Assembly (NCBI GenBank): GCA_021234155.1
Contig: JAJEKV010000049.1
Location: forward strand, 10,082,292-10,146,291
Direction: 5' to 3'
DNA: 64,000 nucleotides
Origin: Isoetes taiwanensis
Lineage: Eukaryota; Streptophyta; Lycopodiopsida; Isoetales; Isoetaceae
Part shown: piece after piece, positions 1 to 12,654 of the stretch
Layout: each line of letters begins with the position of its first letter
How positions within the stretch are numbered: the stretch's first letter is position 1
Program-made: the position numbers and the translations under genes
Notes under the pieces: model-generated
What the model was told of the DNA's origin: nothing
Database searches by the model: none
What the model saw: only the letters and a program-made list of their open reading frames with translations

Positions 1-981
1 GAAGAGACGTAGGCAAGGGAGAAACAAACAAAGAGGCGTAAAGCTAGGCATAGGGAGAGTGTGGTTATCGAGAACGACAAAGAAGACTAACAAGAGGAGA
101 AGGAGGTCGAAGAACGCACTGTGCCTACGGGCAAACCATATCCAATGCACCAAAGGGGCAACATCACGAGAAGCTACTTAAAGCCGAAGCAAGATATGGA
201 GTACGAAGAAGAAGGCAAAGATGCGTGATTTATCTCCGCCAATGGATCTCGACAAGGTAGCCCGTGGTCGAAAAGCAAGCTTCCACCACCACCATTTCGA
301 TTCTCAGAAGAAGGTTAAGCCATGGGCCAAATCCAAGACACGGTAGAGCCGCTTTCGGCATATTTGGCATTGCCAACAACGTACCAGTCAGATGATCCGA
401 GAAAGTCTAGTTTTGGCCTACATCAAATGTCTATCCGGGAGTTCAAGATGGGCCACGACTCTAGAACCACATCAACGATGGCGGGGATCTCACGGGGAAG
501 CGGCCAAAGCCAGGAGACCAAGATCCGCACCCTTGATGGTCAGGAGCCCCTGCAGAGGCGATAAAAGGTGGAGCTGGTACAACTTTTGAAGAAGGCAACC
601 TCTGCGCGATCCATACCAAGCGGGCCCAAAGACCTCCACCCGGGTGAGGAGAATTCGCAAGGAGGCCGTGAAGAGCCCCGATCCTAGCAAACTATATAAA
701 TATAAGTTTTCATGTACATTGTTTTACTCATTAGAAGTAAATTTACTATAAATTAATTGCTTGTAGGATATAAAAATATTCTTGTATAAATTAATTGTAG
801 TAGAATCCTTTGCATCTTACTTAAAATGCTCTTAATTGGCTAAGTAGCATAGTCACTTGATTTAGGGCAAAATTGATCCAAATTTCGTACTAAAAGTTGT
901 TAGAATGCTTAGAAATTGTCTAGAAATGCAGTGTAGCACTTTAAATTTGTTAAAAATATCTAAAAATAGCTAGAATTGGCC
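1..981. other. Unassigned sequence
   Basis: I recognise no gene here. Positions 1-690 are purine-rich and GC-moderate with short overlapping open frames (for example 322-564) that resemble no family I know. From about 690 the composition turns AT-rich. This may be an old transposon remnant, but nothing in it proves that. Confidence 0.3.
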
Positions 982-1058
982 AACCCGGGTGAGACTGCGC
1001 CAAACGCGTATGCGTTCGCGACGCAAAGGCCATCCGTGCAGATTCACCCGGTTTGCCC
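982..1058. repeat. 77-bp GC-rich hairpin repeat, copy 1
   Basis: A 77-bp segment that recurs, same length and same strand, at 23991-24067. It folds into a nested hairpin: an outer stem AACC(C)GGGTGA with TCACCCGGTT, a middle stem CTGCGC with GTGCAG, and an inner stem TATGCG with CGCAAA around the loop TTCGCGA. An AT microsatellite follows directly (1059-1105), as in the other copy. The five differences between copies fall in only three base pairs of the predicted stems. The function is unknown; it may be a small foldback element or the end of a larger repeat. Confidence 0.8.
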
Positions 1059-1105
1059 ATATATATATTATATCTATAGTATATATATATAGTATATATA
1101 TATGT
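1059..1105. repeat. AT microsatellite
   Basis: A run of TATA dinucleotides with interspersed TCTATAG. The same run follows the hairpin repeat at 24068-24108, so it is part of the repeated unit. Confidence 0.8.
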
Positions 1106-2873
1106 ATACAAGAAAATTAGCACGTCCTACGGTGCATGTTCCCGCGGTGCAAGTTTCAATTTCAGCATGTTCCCATACTGCAAGTTCCAATTTCAGTTGA
1201 TATTCTCTTAAATTTTATCAAGATTCCCCTAGATTTTCTATGATTCTATGTAGATTCCTTTAGATTTTACGAAGATTCTTCTAGATTGCATCAAGATTCT
1301 CTTAGATACCCTAAGGTTTTTTATTTCAAAATTGTGCCATTCCTAGAGCATAAGTTTGGGCTGATGCATGAGAGGCGCAAAGATTGTTTAGAGTTGGCTG
1401 CCCCTTAGTATTAACCTATGGAATTCCCTAGTTAACAATCCATGAGTAGTATTCGCGTTAATTTGGACACAAAGTTTAGTTGAATTCCGTCCATGGATTA
1501 AACAATGGCAAGGTTTTATTCCTTGTAGATTTGTTGTTATATGCACTAAAGTGTAATGGTTCACTTTGCAAGTTGTACACTAGCTTTAAAGTCAATTGCA
1601 TGAAAAAAACAAATGATGTATTAGTATCTACTATGAAGTTTTTATTTCTAGATTGCATTGTTGGAATCATTTTAGAACATAAAGCAATCAAGCCCTTGAG
1701 CGTGAAGGTTTATCTACATCTAGCATCTCATTTATTAGATCTTGTGCCTCAGGCAACCTCTTTGTGCATGTTTCTTGCTTAATAAAATCCCAAATGTAGA
1801 ATAGAATAGACAATGACCTTGCAGGATAGCAGTACGTGGAGGATGGTCCACACTACATTTCTAATAAAATCTAAAGATGCCTACAACAATGCAAATGTGT
1901 TCTTAAGATCCATGTTATTATCGGCCATATGAAGCCATTAATTCCTTTTCTTACAATCTTGGCTTGTGCTTAGAAACACTTTCATTTGCATGAAATCTTG
2001 CTAAAGGAGCCACTTTGCATCACTAATGTTTTTTGTCTTGACTATCCTGGCATCAAATCCCATGTTTGTTACGTGGAGCGGTGGCTTGCATCGTTTCTTC
2101 CCTATTGTGCAAACTACATTATATCTATTTGTAGCTAAAGTTTTCGAGGCATACCATGTTCAGACAATCAACAACGAAGGTCCATTTTTCAAACACAGGC
2201 ACACATTGAAAAGCTTAGAGAACAACCTATAAAAGATGCTAGGCACATGTTTTTTAGATTCATACTCCAAATGGGTGAAATAAACCGGAGTACATGAGCC
2301 ACATAAGTCAGTTGTGCAAAAAACTCGGTATACAGGATATGCCCTCTAAACCTAAAAAAAAATAGGGGGCAATATTTTTTTGCGTTGTGCTTCCAGATGT
2401 ATGTTATGGTGGCACTTGATGTTATTACTATATCAAGTTGCAATTGAATTTGCAGAATATGTTATGTGAAAGCATTTTGAATAAGTTCGAACACCATAGA
2501 GAAAAAACAACCGGCATATTAAGAAGCTTTTCAAACCTTCCAATATGCTCCAAGAACTTCTAAGCTATAATTTACGTTAAGAACAATTTTACCTTGGGGG
2601 TGCAGTTTTCAACTTGAAATAATGAGATATGTCCTTTTCAAAATATCCAATGCTAGTAGGTAACATTTCAATAACTGAAAATCAATGACCAATTTTAATA
2701 AAGTAGAAGTCATTCACACGTCCATCATGGTTGCCCCATGATAATTTCCTTCACTCAACACCTTGTTGCACATTTCAAAAAATGTGTTAACACCCCTAAT
2801 ACTTGAAAAGCCCATTATATCTTGTAGAAAATTCTTGTTGATAAATATTTTTGGGTTGCCCCTAGGGGGGCAA
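1106..2873. other. AT-rich intergenic sequence
   Basis: No gene recognised. The short open frames here have no family features. Around 2705-2750 there is a stretch that resembles 8250-8290 and on the minus strand reads GNHDG-like in both places, so both may be remnants of one dispersed sequence. Confidence 0.3.
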
Positions 2874-3046
2874 TCCCTTGTTTATGTGGGTTTTTGGTAT
2901 ATTCATGGTATATGCTAGCATATACCTAGAATATGCCAAAAACTGCTAAAAACCCTGCTGTAAGCTGTCCCTTGTTTATGTGGGTTTTTGGTATATTCAT
3001 GGTATATGCTAGCATATACCTAGAATATGCCAAAAGCGCTAAAAAA
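2874..3046. repeat. Tandem 94-bp repeat built around a perfect palindrome
   Basis: Two head-to-tail copies (2874-2967, and 2968 to about 3046 incomplete) with a period of 94 bp. Each contains the perfect 20-bp palindrome GGTATATGCTAGCATATACC, flanked by a second inverted pair (TTTTTGGTATATTC upstream, GAATATGCCAAAAA downstream), so that about 50 bp can fold back on itself. Confidence 0.85.
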
Positions 3047-6000
3047 TTTGTAAAAATGTTAGGTCATCCCCATTTGCGGTGGCTGCTTTGTGCATACCGA
3101 AGCTAGGAAGTTTGGATCCCGATCCGCCATAGATATTTTGCCCGGTTTACAATAGGACCAAGCAAATACTCTTCATGTATCTTTGGATCACAAAGGGGCG
3201 CCATCCATATTCCGCAATTCCATACGGGTAGGTCGGCGGATTTTTGGTGGGCATTATTATTTGTATCGAGAACGCGTGCATTTGCAATAGGGTTCCTTCC
3301 GCATCGACTATCCGTTGTTGTTTTTCACAAAGGGCCTGGCCCGGACTGATTGGCAGAGGATGTTTGAATAAAACAATGTTTCTCTCACCAAAACCTTAGC
3401 CAAGTCCGGCTATGGCTATGGCTTTACAAGCGAAGTTTTGTGCAATGAGTTTTGTGCACCTCTGGAGAGATGCATCGAGAACACGCGGTCTTGCCCTAAC
3501 GCCCAAGATAAATGCATAATCCATATCGGACTTGGAGATCCTATCTCGCATATAACTCAAAGTCCTCTTTTGCAAACAACGGACCACATTTGCAAGAGAC
3601 CAATGATGGATTTATCCTTTTGAGCTGTCCTTCCTTTACATGGATGTTAGTGTTTGGTCCATCTTACATATCAACCAATAAGTTTCATTCGCATTTCAAA
3701 ATTCCTTTTGTCTTTTCTAATGAGGGGCATTGTTGATGCGAGGTTTGCCATGCGGTTCTAAAGGGGATTTTTACAAGTCACTACAAAATTTTTCTTGGTA
3801 AACATTCACAAGGTGTTGCTTCTTTGGAACTTATTATAGATATATCTTATATCCTATACCAAATCTTTTAGAGGTGTTGCCAATCTCTAGATTGTTAAAT
3901 TTGTTCAAATAGCTAGCCCCTTCATAATGCCTTTGCAATGTTTCTGAGAATGCAAGGTTTGGATAAGGTGTTATCGGCCTAGCTAGGAAAAAAAAGGCAT
4001 ATTGTTTATTGTCTTGAAGGCATGAGCTACAATGGGAGGTATTGTAGCCATTGTTCATGCTAAGCAAAGTCAGATTTATTGCTCTCAAGATATTCCTTGG
4101 TTTCCATAACATGGGGCTGTGCAATGCATTTTGCAACAATGCATTTCGAATGTTTGGGGGTCCTTTGGATATTTCTTTGCGGTTTTAGAGTAGGTTACGT
4201 GTTTAGCTTCCTTCATGAGATGGTAGAGTACCTTCATAAGATGTCAATATCCCTGCATGCAAAGGAGCTAGCTAAACGTTTGAAGGTTTTATGTCTACAT
4301 TATTGGCCGGTCGAACCACATTTATTTTGTTAACTTCGGTCGAGATACCTTCTTATCTTAAAGTCCTCACTTTAGAAGTCAAATTGAAACAAACTTATTT
4401 GAAGTTCTATTATCTAGGAAAGAGGTGCCAATGTCCTTTGTTAATGCGGTCCATCCGGAGCAATCGGACAAACTTGGCTCGTGATTTTTTCGGCTTTCCA
4501 CGCAAATATTATTCTTCTTGGTAGCCGGTTTGCTTCCTTATAGCCTCTTTGTTATCTTGAATACTAATGAGGGTAGTCATCATGTCTTCCACCGGGGCGA
4601 TATTTCTTGCGACAAAATGTTTGCTAAAAGTGTTTCCCGGTGGGTATTCTCCTCTAGGTTTTGGATTCTTAACTCTTAAAGTTAGCGGTGTTCATACTTC
4701 TAGAGTCTTTGCTACACAATGCTATGTTGCGTAGCATCCAAGTCCGAAAAGCATTTCGGGCAAAAATTTTGCCATTTTGCAATGAGGATTTCTGCTTTCG
4801 ACCAATGGAGATAACATGGAATATGCCTTGAAATTATGGCAATTTAGTGAAACTTTTGCGAGAATCATTGAGTTCTTTCAAAGTGTAGGAGTATGCTTTA
4901 AATCGAGAAGTTGAGTGTTTGTGTCTATCTTAAAAAGGTTGTCAAGTTATTCCGACCAAATGATTACTTAAATGACAAATGATTTGGGAGTAACAGAGGT
5001 AGAGCTTTTAACTTTCTAGTCATACACATATGTGCGGATGCATTACATAAAGCGGTGCATTCTGAGAGAGTGCAATAATTGGTGATTTATGAGAGAAGAG
5101 GACTTCTCGGCGGTTATTAGACAATTTTGTAAGTCTGAAGCAACCGCGTTATCTGACAAAGAAAAATATATATGTGAGATAGTTTGGAGTGCAACGATTA
5201 TTCGAACAAAGAGGACTTCTACGCAGCATGAGAAAATGAGCGACAATGTAAGTTCATAATAGTAAGACTTCGTTTCAAGTTGAATCGCACATTCGTTTTA
5301 CAATCAAACTATTAGGTGCAAAGCGGGTCCTTTGTGCAAATAAAACACCTTTCTGTAGATAAGAATGCAAAAAAATCACGTACATTGTTACTATAATGCA
5401 AAAAAAGCGTAAGTGTCCCTTGGTTTTTAAGTCCTCACGCCATAAGAAACCGAAACCAAATCCAAATGTCAATGAGTCCGTGAAAAATGGTTTCACATTC
5501 TTAAGATAAAAGCGACTCATCCATTAGGAAATCTCCCTAAATCAGGTAACACCTACGTAATATTTAAAAATTTCAAGCACATGCTTGGGAATATCTCGAC
5601 CATCCACTATGCAAGCCATGGGAGCGTGAGTTTCTTAAATTACCAACACCTCTAGATGCACGTAACAAATAGTAATAGTCTAGGACATTATTTGCCTATT
5701 AGTGTTCCAAAACCCTAAAGTTTAAGTAGCCAAATTTGGCATGTTCGGGGAAAAGAGGACAGCTTCTAAGATATTTGATTGGCGGCTTTGCACGCATCCT
5801 TGGTTTACGGAATGCCCCTTATTTATCCACTAGTAGCGGTTGCTTGGCGTTCTTTGGGCATAAGTTAAAAATGTGTAAATGATGTTCAAGAGAATGATGA
5901 GACGCTCTAACAAATTGTTTTGTTTCATTTGTATATAGCCCTTGAAAACCTATGACTTTTGGATTATGCTGGTAGCAAGAGCTTTGGGTTAGAGTTGTTT

Positions 6001-7060
6001 TGCCCCTTTATACACCTTGGCATGCATAGCTATAGAAATACAAAATTTTAGCATCTAAAGAAACCGAAAGTGGTCAACCCAAAATCCAAATCATATCAAT
6101 GCTAAGGAAAGTAGTTAGGGTTTCTATTGGTGTTGTAGAATTAAAAGCAACCCAAAATGGTCAATCCATAATCCAAAATCACATCAATGCTATGAAAAAC
6201 ATATATTGTCCATTAGCCTAAGTTTTTATGCTCAGATTAGCAGAGATATAATCTACGCTTTCTAGATTAAAAGATGGGTCCCATATATCTTTTTATCAAA
6301 ACATTGAGATTTGTAAGGTCTATTATCAAAAGTTGGGACCCCACATCCAATTCTTGTAAGGCGACAAAACCCAAGTATGTTAAAGATGTTTCTCATACCC
6401 CAAACCTTCTTGGCAATCCCTCCCAAAGGTGCAAGGTGTCTTTGCTTTGAAATCCTAATATGTTGCCAAAAGGCGCTTGTTGCTTGCAACCCCTATCTAA
6501 ACCTTGACCCAAACAATAAGGGCAAATCCAATGATCTTTTCAAATCCGAGACATGGATAATATGGGCTTTAAGAATCAGGAGGTTTGATTATCCGAGGTT
6601 TGATTATCCTCATTCATCTGACAAATGTTAAGCTTCCAGTTCAATGTTCGTTCAACTAAGCTCATATGGTACTTACAATTTCTAAATTATGTTCTATAGG
6701 GTAGCCTTGTACAATTCTCTTGGTACTGAGGCCTATGTGGGACTACCATCGCCAAACATATCAAAGCTATCTGGCGGGTGAGATTCGATGCTATGGCTTG
6801 TAAACCAAGTTATCTAAGGTGCATGGTTTGGTTCGAGAAGTATCAAGTATGGGCTGTCCTTATTTTGTATTTGCTTTCGCTTGCTGCCCTATGCAATAAA
6901 AATGACTCTCCACATATTATTCTTTACAGGTTCGTCTATACATGACCCAATCTCTCAATCAAATTTTCTAGGAGCTGTTCGCATAAACTTTCGGCTTCAA
7001 GAAGTCCAGGTTAGTGTCATAATTCTGGTACTTTACAGTGTCATTTCTTAAAACATGGTC
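3047..7060. other. Unassigned sequence
   Basis: No gene recognised on either strand. Short open frames (for example 3834-4139 minus, 4079-4333 plus) have no motif I can name. A loose direct duplication containing CCAAAATCCAAATCATATCA and its variant lies at about 6067-6195. Most of this is probably degraded transposon sequence. Confidence 0.3.
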
Positions 7061-7155
7061 AAAACCAAACCAATGCAACCAAACCAAACCCACTGCAAAC
7101 CAAACCAAACCAAACCAAACCAAACCAAACCAAACCAACCAAACCAAACCAAACC
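7061..7155. repeat. AACCAAACC / CCAAA minisatellite
   Basis: Tandem five-base CCAAA units with occasional interruptions. The open frames across it (proline, asparagine, lysine and threonine on the plus strand; tryptophan, phenylalanine, glycine and valine on the minus strand) are artefacts of the repeat. Confidence 0.9.
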
Positions 7156-9670
7156 AGCGCATGACTATGTCACGAAATACCTAACATTCAAATTCATGAG
7201 GACATGCAACTCTAGCAAGCAAAACTCAAAACCAAATTAGAGAAGAAACCTTGAAATCTCAGCCCCAACTCTTAGTTAGGTTATAACATTATCAAATTCA
7301 AAGACAAATCCAATACGTAACTTAAATGATAAAGATTTGCTTATATTAGCAATGACTAAATTTGCAAAAGGACACTAAATTCTGGCAGCACCACCTTCAA
7401 GTGAACACTATATATGCTTTCGTCTATGGTCGGCTCCGGTAGCAATGGCCGATGTCGCCAAAGCGGGGCTTGAAGTTTGTCGGATATGGTCAAGCGATCT
7501 GCGGGCGCGCGATGGCGGCATTCACTTGTTGGACATGGCGGGCATCGTGGCTGCATGCGCCAGCGATGATGTTGTTTTATCGCGGGGCATCTATGTTGAA
7601 ATCTCCCATCGGGACGGTCCCTAATGACATTGGTTCCAAGCGTGGATCAAAGATGGGCAATTTTCTAGTTTGGATATGATCAGGGCCTGAAATAGGATAA
7701 CGTCCTCCTACCACACATTACGATCCCCCAAGACGAGAAAAAGCATGATGATGTGGGCAATAGCTCAGGTCGGGCTCAAAAGACTGCGTAACATTATGGA
7801 TCAAAAAATATTATAAAGATGGCAATTTCCACAGAATTCTCCATAACTAGTCTTGTGTATATTGTCAGGTCACATGTGGATTTAATTTAAGCCACTTCAC
7901 CCTCGGACCATAGAGGGCAACCCTCCGTGCGCAGCACCTTGTTTCATTATGCCTTCCCTTTTATCACTTGGTTCCACTACAATGGCACTTGCTGAAAGTT
8001 GCATACTGCTATAGAATGTATCCAACTAATAAGACAACATGCCAAATGTAGAAATTAATTATATGCTACTAATAAGCATCAACTGAGGTATGGATGTTAG
8101 TTCGAACATGGTATTTTCAACCAAGCTTACGCCAACCATTGAATCCAATCAATGCATGTCTTCTTCAAACATACCCCATACTAGTGTATAGGAACTCTGA
8201 TGTGTAAAAATTAATGGTTTCATGATAGAATCTAACAAAATTTAAAGAGCCTTCATATCCATCATGGTTGCCACATGACAATTTGTTCATTAAATTTCCA
8301 TGCTGAACTTTTAGAATGAGGGGGCTATCACCACCACTACTTGCCCAGATCATTAGATCACCCAATGATATTTGCTTAAGGCAATATTCTTCTAGAATAT
8401 GCCTTTTCATTGGCTATTTGGTGCCATTATAAATTTATCAAGTTAACTGTGATGAAAGTATAAGACGGGTATAAGAATTGCAATATACATTGATTTCAAA
8501 GCATAGTTGTTGCCCCAGCCTCTTTGTTGCGCAAGGACTTGAGTTCCCTGGGTGCAGTAGTAGCTAATCTATTGCTTCAAAAGTATTTAAAATAATGTCT
8601 AATGCATGCAGGCATTTAGGCTATTCCCTTAAGGAATAATTTAGCTTTTGATGGTTTAAATATCATGGGTTAAAGCGTGAGCACTCTATAAGTTGGTGGC
8701 TTATTAACACCGATTTAGGCCCAGATTCCACCAGGCCGGTAGATTGCAACCTTGCTTGCAACAAATACCAGCTTATTGGAATCAAAGTGCCGGAATCAGC
8801 ATTCCACAGAAGTCGTGATAGTTTTTGCAATTGAAGCTTTCTTCAGCTTAGCTGGCATCTTTTTGTGCATCTGCCAACCATCTGCCGGGCAACATCCCGT
8901 CACACAAAAATTCATGAAGCGACTCCACCTCGGGGGAATTTCCACCTGCGATTGGAATCCCCAACGGCGTCAATTGCTTATTTGTTGCCCATCGATTCGT
9001 CCTCGCAGCAACTGCCGGCCCAGTGGAATCTGGGCTTTAGAGAATGAATATCTTTGAAACCACGATCGTCACGGCCGATTTGGCGGAGACCGGCAGGCTG
9101 GCGACTCTTAACCACATGCCCTTGCGATTATCGCCAATCCAACGAGTCACCCGTAGCCGGATCTTAGCATGGTTATAATGCATAACTTCGAATATTCTAC
9201 TTCAAAGAATATTCCGGTGATTATTAATGATAATCTCGAATATGCCATAATCACCAGAAGATGCTTTTTGCGATGGCTGTTTTTGGGGATTGATGCGCAT
9301 TTTGCTATGGCACTCTGTTTTGGCAACTCGATCGAATCAAGCGCACTTCATCTATGCTCGATTCATCACTTTTTGTTTTTGGCTTTAGTTTTTGCGGATG
9401 CATCAGTGTGGATCGTCTGCATCTATTTTTGGCCAGCCAGATCGTAGGGGCCATAATTTGGTTTGGGCCCGAGAAAGAAGCTCATCTGCATCTCGATTTG
9501 GGGCTTCAACCCGGTTGGTTGCCATGCCTTTTCCTGTTTCTTCTTAAGAATGATTTCTTGTTTTTACTTTGTTCTTATACTTATTTTTACGCGGACAAAA
9601 AGCCCATATGCAGAAAAATATGTACTCTTAAGCTTGCAGAGCTTTTGGGGCATCTCAAACGATAGTTAGG
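7156..9670. other. Unassigned sequence
   Basis: No gene recognised. 7380-7700 and 8750-9660 are somewhat richer in GC and have medium-length open frames on one strand without recognisable motifs. Confidence 0.3.
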
Positions 9671-9732
9671 AAGTAGAAATCATGCAAAATCCGGCGCAAA
9701 TAAGTAGAAATCATGCAAAATCCGGCGCAGAT
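9671..9732. repeat. 31-bp tandem duplication
   Basis: Two adjacent copies (9671-9701 and 9702-9732) of a 31-bp unit beginning AAGTAGAAATCATGCAAAAT and ending in CCGGCGCA. They are almost identical. Confidence 0.85.
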
Positions 9733-9863
9733 AACAGGTGCAGATGAAGCCGAAACAGAGATCTTTGTTGGAGTTGTTTTAAAACGGAGTAAAATGTGGC
9801 CTTCCTTACCTTACCTTACCTCCAGCTGAAGAATAGTGGAATCTGCTCGGGCATGTGGTTAAG

Positions 9864-9960
9864 GGAGGTCAACCTCCTCCTCTGGGGGCCATGCAAAATA
9901 ACCCTCTCGGCCTGCGGAGGGTTATTTTGCATAACCCCCTCAAGGAGGAGGTTAACCTCC
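9864..9960. repeat. Long inverted repeat with 10-bp loop
   Basis: The left arm (9864-9906) and right arm (9917-9960) are reverse complements over about 43 bp with few mismatches, separated by TCGGCCTGCG. The loop-proximal part (ATGCAAAATAACCCTC against GAGGGTTATTTTGCAT) is perfect for 16 bp. Each arm also contains a palindromic GAGGAGGT-AACCTCC block. It could be a small foldback transposon or the template of a hairpin RNA. Confidence 0.8.
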
Positions 9961-11664
9961 TCATCACCGCCACGTAATCAAGTTAACCCAATACAGGCAG
10001 GCGGTGGTAAAAAAAAATCTCTGTGCTCCTCATCCCGCAGATAATCCGGGCCTTTTTCTTCCATAAATTCCACCAAATTTCTGTGGATTCAGGCCGGAAT
10101 TAGTCTGATCTTATGTAGCTCTGGCTTCAAGCTTTTTGGATTTTGCAGGTTCTGTCCTTCAGAAGCCCAGATTACTAAGTTCTAAAAGCTAGAGAAAAGG
10201 AAGAAAAAACAGAGGCTAGTAAGTGCAGTTTTCATTGATGATCTCATTTCTGCTCAGCTATGGAAGAAATACCCATGTGGGTTCTTGCTATTTCTACTGA
10301 TCAACAGATACGAAAACACCAGGTGCAAATAATAACATCCTGGTTAATGCGGTTTCTGCAGATCAAATACGAAAAAAGGGACTGCAGCAGAATGTGAAAA
10401 GATTGGCCTGCTGGTACTGCTTGGCATACTATAGGAAAAGATATAAAGAAGAATGATCATGCTCTGCCACAAATCTATATCCGCAATACGAACTAGAGTA
10501 CTAACGATACAGTCCAATGCTTTTAGCAGGACCCATTTGTTTTTAAGCCCTAGGCAAACACTAAGTCTTAGAAGAAGCATAATGTGCCATGCAATTTCGC
10601 TAACAGGACTTCCACGAAATTCAAGAAGGCAGCTGTTGGCCTAGCAGGCTGCATAGCTGGGCCTTCGAAGAAGCAATTCAGAGAGAGCGAAAGCTGGGTT
10701 TTATTTTCGTAGTTCTGCAACAGGGAATATCATCTATACTACTGGCAGAAACAGCTGAAAGAACAATTGAAACTGGAAAGCTAAGATAAGCCACAAATAT
10801 GTAAGAATAAAAAACTACATGCACAATTGGAATCGAAAAGCTAGATAAATCGGCAGTGCATACCATTCTTTTCTGCCCATCTCTGAAATAAAAATACCGA
10901 GTAAGTAGTCAAAATCCTCTTTTTATTACAGGCTTCTATCAACAAACACAGGATTAGATGCAGCTAAGGCTGAGAATTTGCCCATAATCTCACTTAGAAA
11001 GCTTTAAATCAGTGCCAAATCATAATCCATTTAGTAATTGCTTCCAATCTACCGTCAAACCCATTTAGCCAAGCTCAAAAATTGAAGCAAAGGGTTTTAT
11101 CCACAGAGCTAGCTGGTGGGTTTCTTCGTGCCCTGTTCCTATAACCCTGCTAAGCTCTTTGACAACACAGAGATTCTCCACTTTCCACAGAACAAAACAC
11201 ATCAGAAGGGAATAATCGCCTCCAACTAAAAATCGAAGCAAGAATCTTAAAAAAAACACAAAGTAGAAAGGGGATAATTGCTCCAGGTATCCAAATTCAG
11301 GAATTTGAAAAAACACAGAGTAGCCATATTTCATTTTTCTGTCCGCCCAAAGCTCGAACCTGAGGCTACTTACATGGCGACTATAATCTCCCTCAGGCAA
11401 CCTGAGCTTTCAGCCATTAGAAGGATCCTCCAGAAAAACTACAAAAGAAGGAAAGCATCAGAAAAAGAAGGAAAGCATCAGAAAGAAACAATCAGTTAAC
11501 ACGAAAACTCAAAAGAAAGCTACAGAGCTTGGATAAACAAAAGGAAATCGGCTGCTCAAATGATTTGGAAGAGGAACCATATTTATTTATTGGGCTTGAA
11601 TATGCAAGCCGGAAATAGAAACCCTCGCACTCTCCACCATCACTGAAAATTATGAGAGAATCGA
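9961..11664. other. Unassigned sequence
   Basis: No gene recognised. A purine-rich direct repeat (GGAAAGCATCAGAAA twice, about 11450-11485) is present. Short minus-strand frames have hydrophobic stretches but no identifiable domain. Confidence 0.3.
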
Positions 11665-11790
11665 AAATGTAAACCATAAGCCCTCCAACGGGCTCCATTG
11701 ATAATAAATTGGCGCCATAAATGAACGCGATAGCATAGCCATGGCATGCATAAGCAGCGCTCGCCGAAGAAGCATACAAAATGGAATCGA
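11665..11790 (-). repeat. Duplicated segment, copy 1
   Basis: This segment (CATAAGCCCTCCAACGGGCT, then CATAGCCATGGCATGCATAA, then GAAGCATACAAAAT) recurs at about 12655-12895. On the minus strand copy 1 reads open through YACHGYAIAFIYGANLL. In copy 2 the same blocks are separated by about 115 extra bases. It looks like a duplicated exon or gene fragment of unknown family. Confidence 0.55.
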
Positions 11791-12654
11791 AAATATAAAG
11801 GCAAAATCCAGAAGCATGAAGGGGAAAAAGCCCCTATGTCCCCTCACCAGTGAAAATTTTAGTGGCCCCGGCGGACCATTTGGCCACAAATTAGAAGTTG
11901 AGGCAAAATGCGATGGCCGGCTTGAGTAGGATGCCTTATCTACGGACTACCTGCAGATTCGCCATTTGGTGGCACTTTATTGCCTATTATGACATTAGAA
12001 TGGCCAATTAGATGTTTGCTAATTGGAGTGGTATCGACTTTGGGGCCAATTTAGTCCCAAGTGAGAACTAGATATGCTTATGGAATGGCCATTTAGGCCA
12101 CTTGGCCAAATCCTGTAATATCTTAAGTTTGCCAAATCTTAATTCATTAAGAGGCCCTCTCATAAATTCGTCACTTATGGGGGGCCAACATTATTAGAAA
12201 TTTTTATTCCTAAATATATCTACCAACTGAGAATAATCCCGCTCTTTTGGAAAATCGAATGTCAAGGCACTTTTCAATCCTCTTTACGAAGACACCGACA
12301 TCCGATTTTCGATTCTCTCTACCAGCAATCTGTGCATTATTAAAATACATGGCGTAGTGAATTCAAATTCATACAACATGTAACTTAAACACATTTATAT
12401 TTATATAGGGTAGCGACTTCTTTATGTTTGGGCAACTAGCTCGATATTTAATAAGATTCTAGCTAAAAATCACCATTTGAGCTACATACGATTAGATATT
12501 TGGTTCAAAAATCGCCAATTGGGTTGCAGCCACATTAGAAAAAAATAGGAAAAATGGCCAATTCAGGCTACACTTTTGGGAGCATATTTTACAAGGAATT
12601 GCCAATTCATTATACTTATACAAAATTATAGGTCCCTTAAAATTTTCCATGCCC
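11791..12654. other. Unassigned AT-rich sequence
   Basis: No gene or clear repeat seen. Confidence 0.3.

Noticed and set aside
1480-1782. 100-codon plus-strand frame as a gene
   Set aside because: AT-rich, no domain, an overlapping antisense frame of similar length, and no splice or codon signal.
3778-3790. CACTACAAAATTT as a second CACTA terminus
   Set aside because: Only the first eight bases fit, there are no subterminal repeats, and it does not match the end at 49062.
7061-7162. Coding frames over the CCAAA repeat (both strands)
   Set aside because: Repeat-derived low-complexity peptides with no non-repeat extension.
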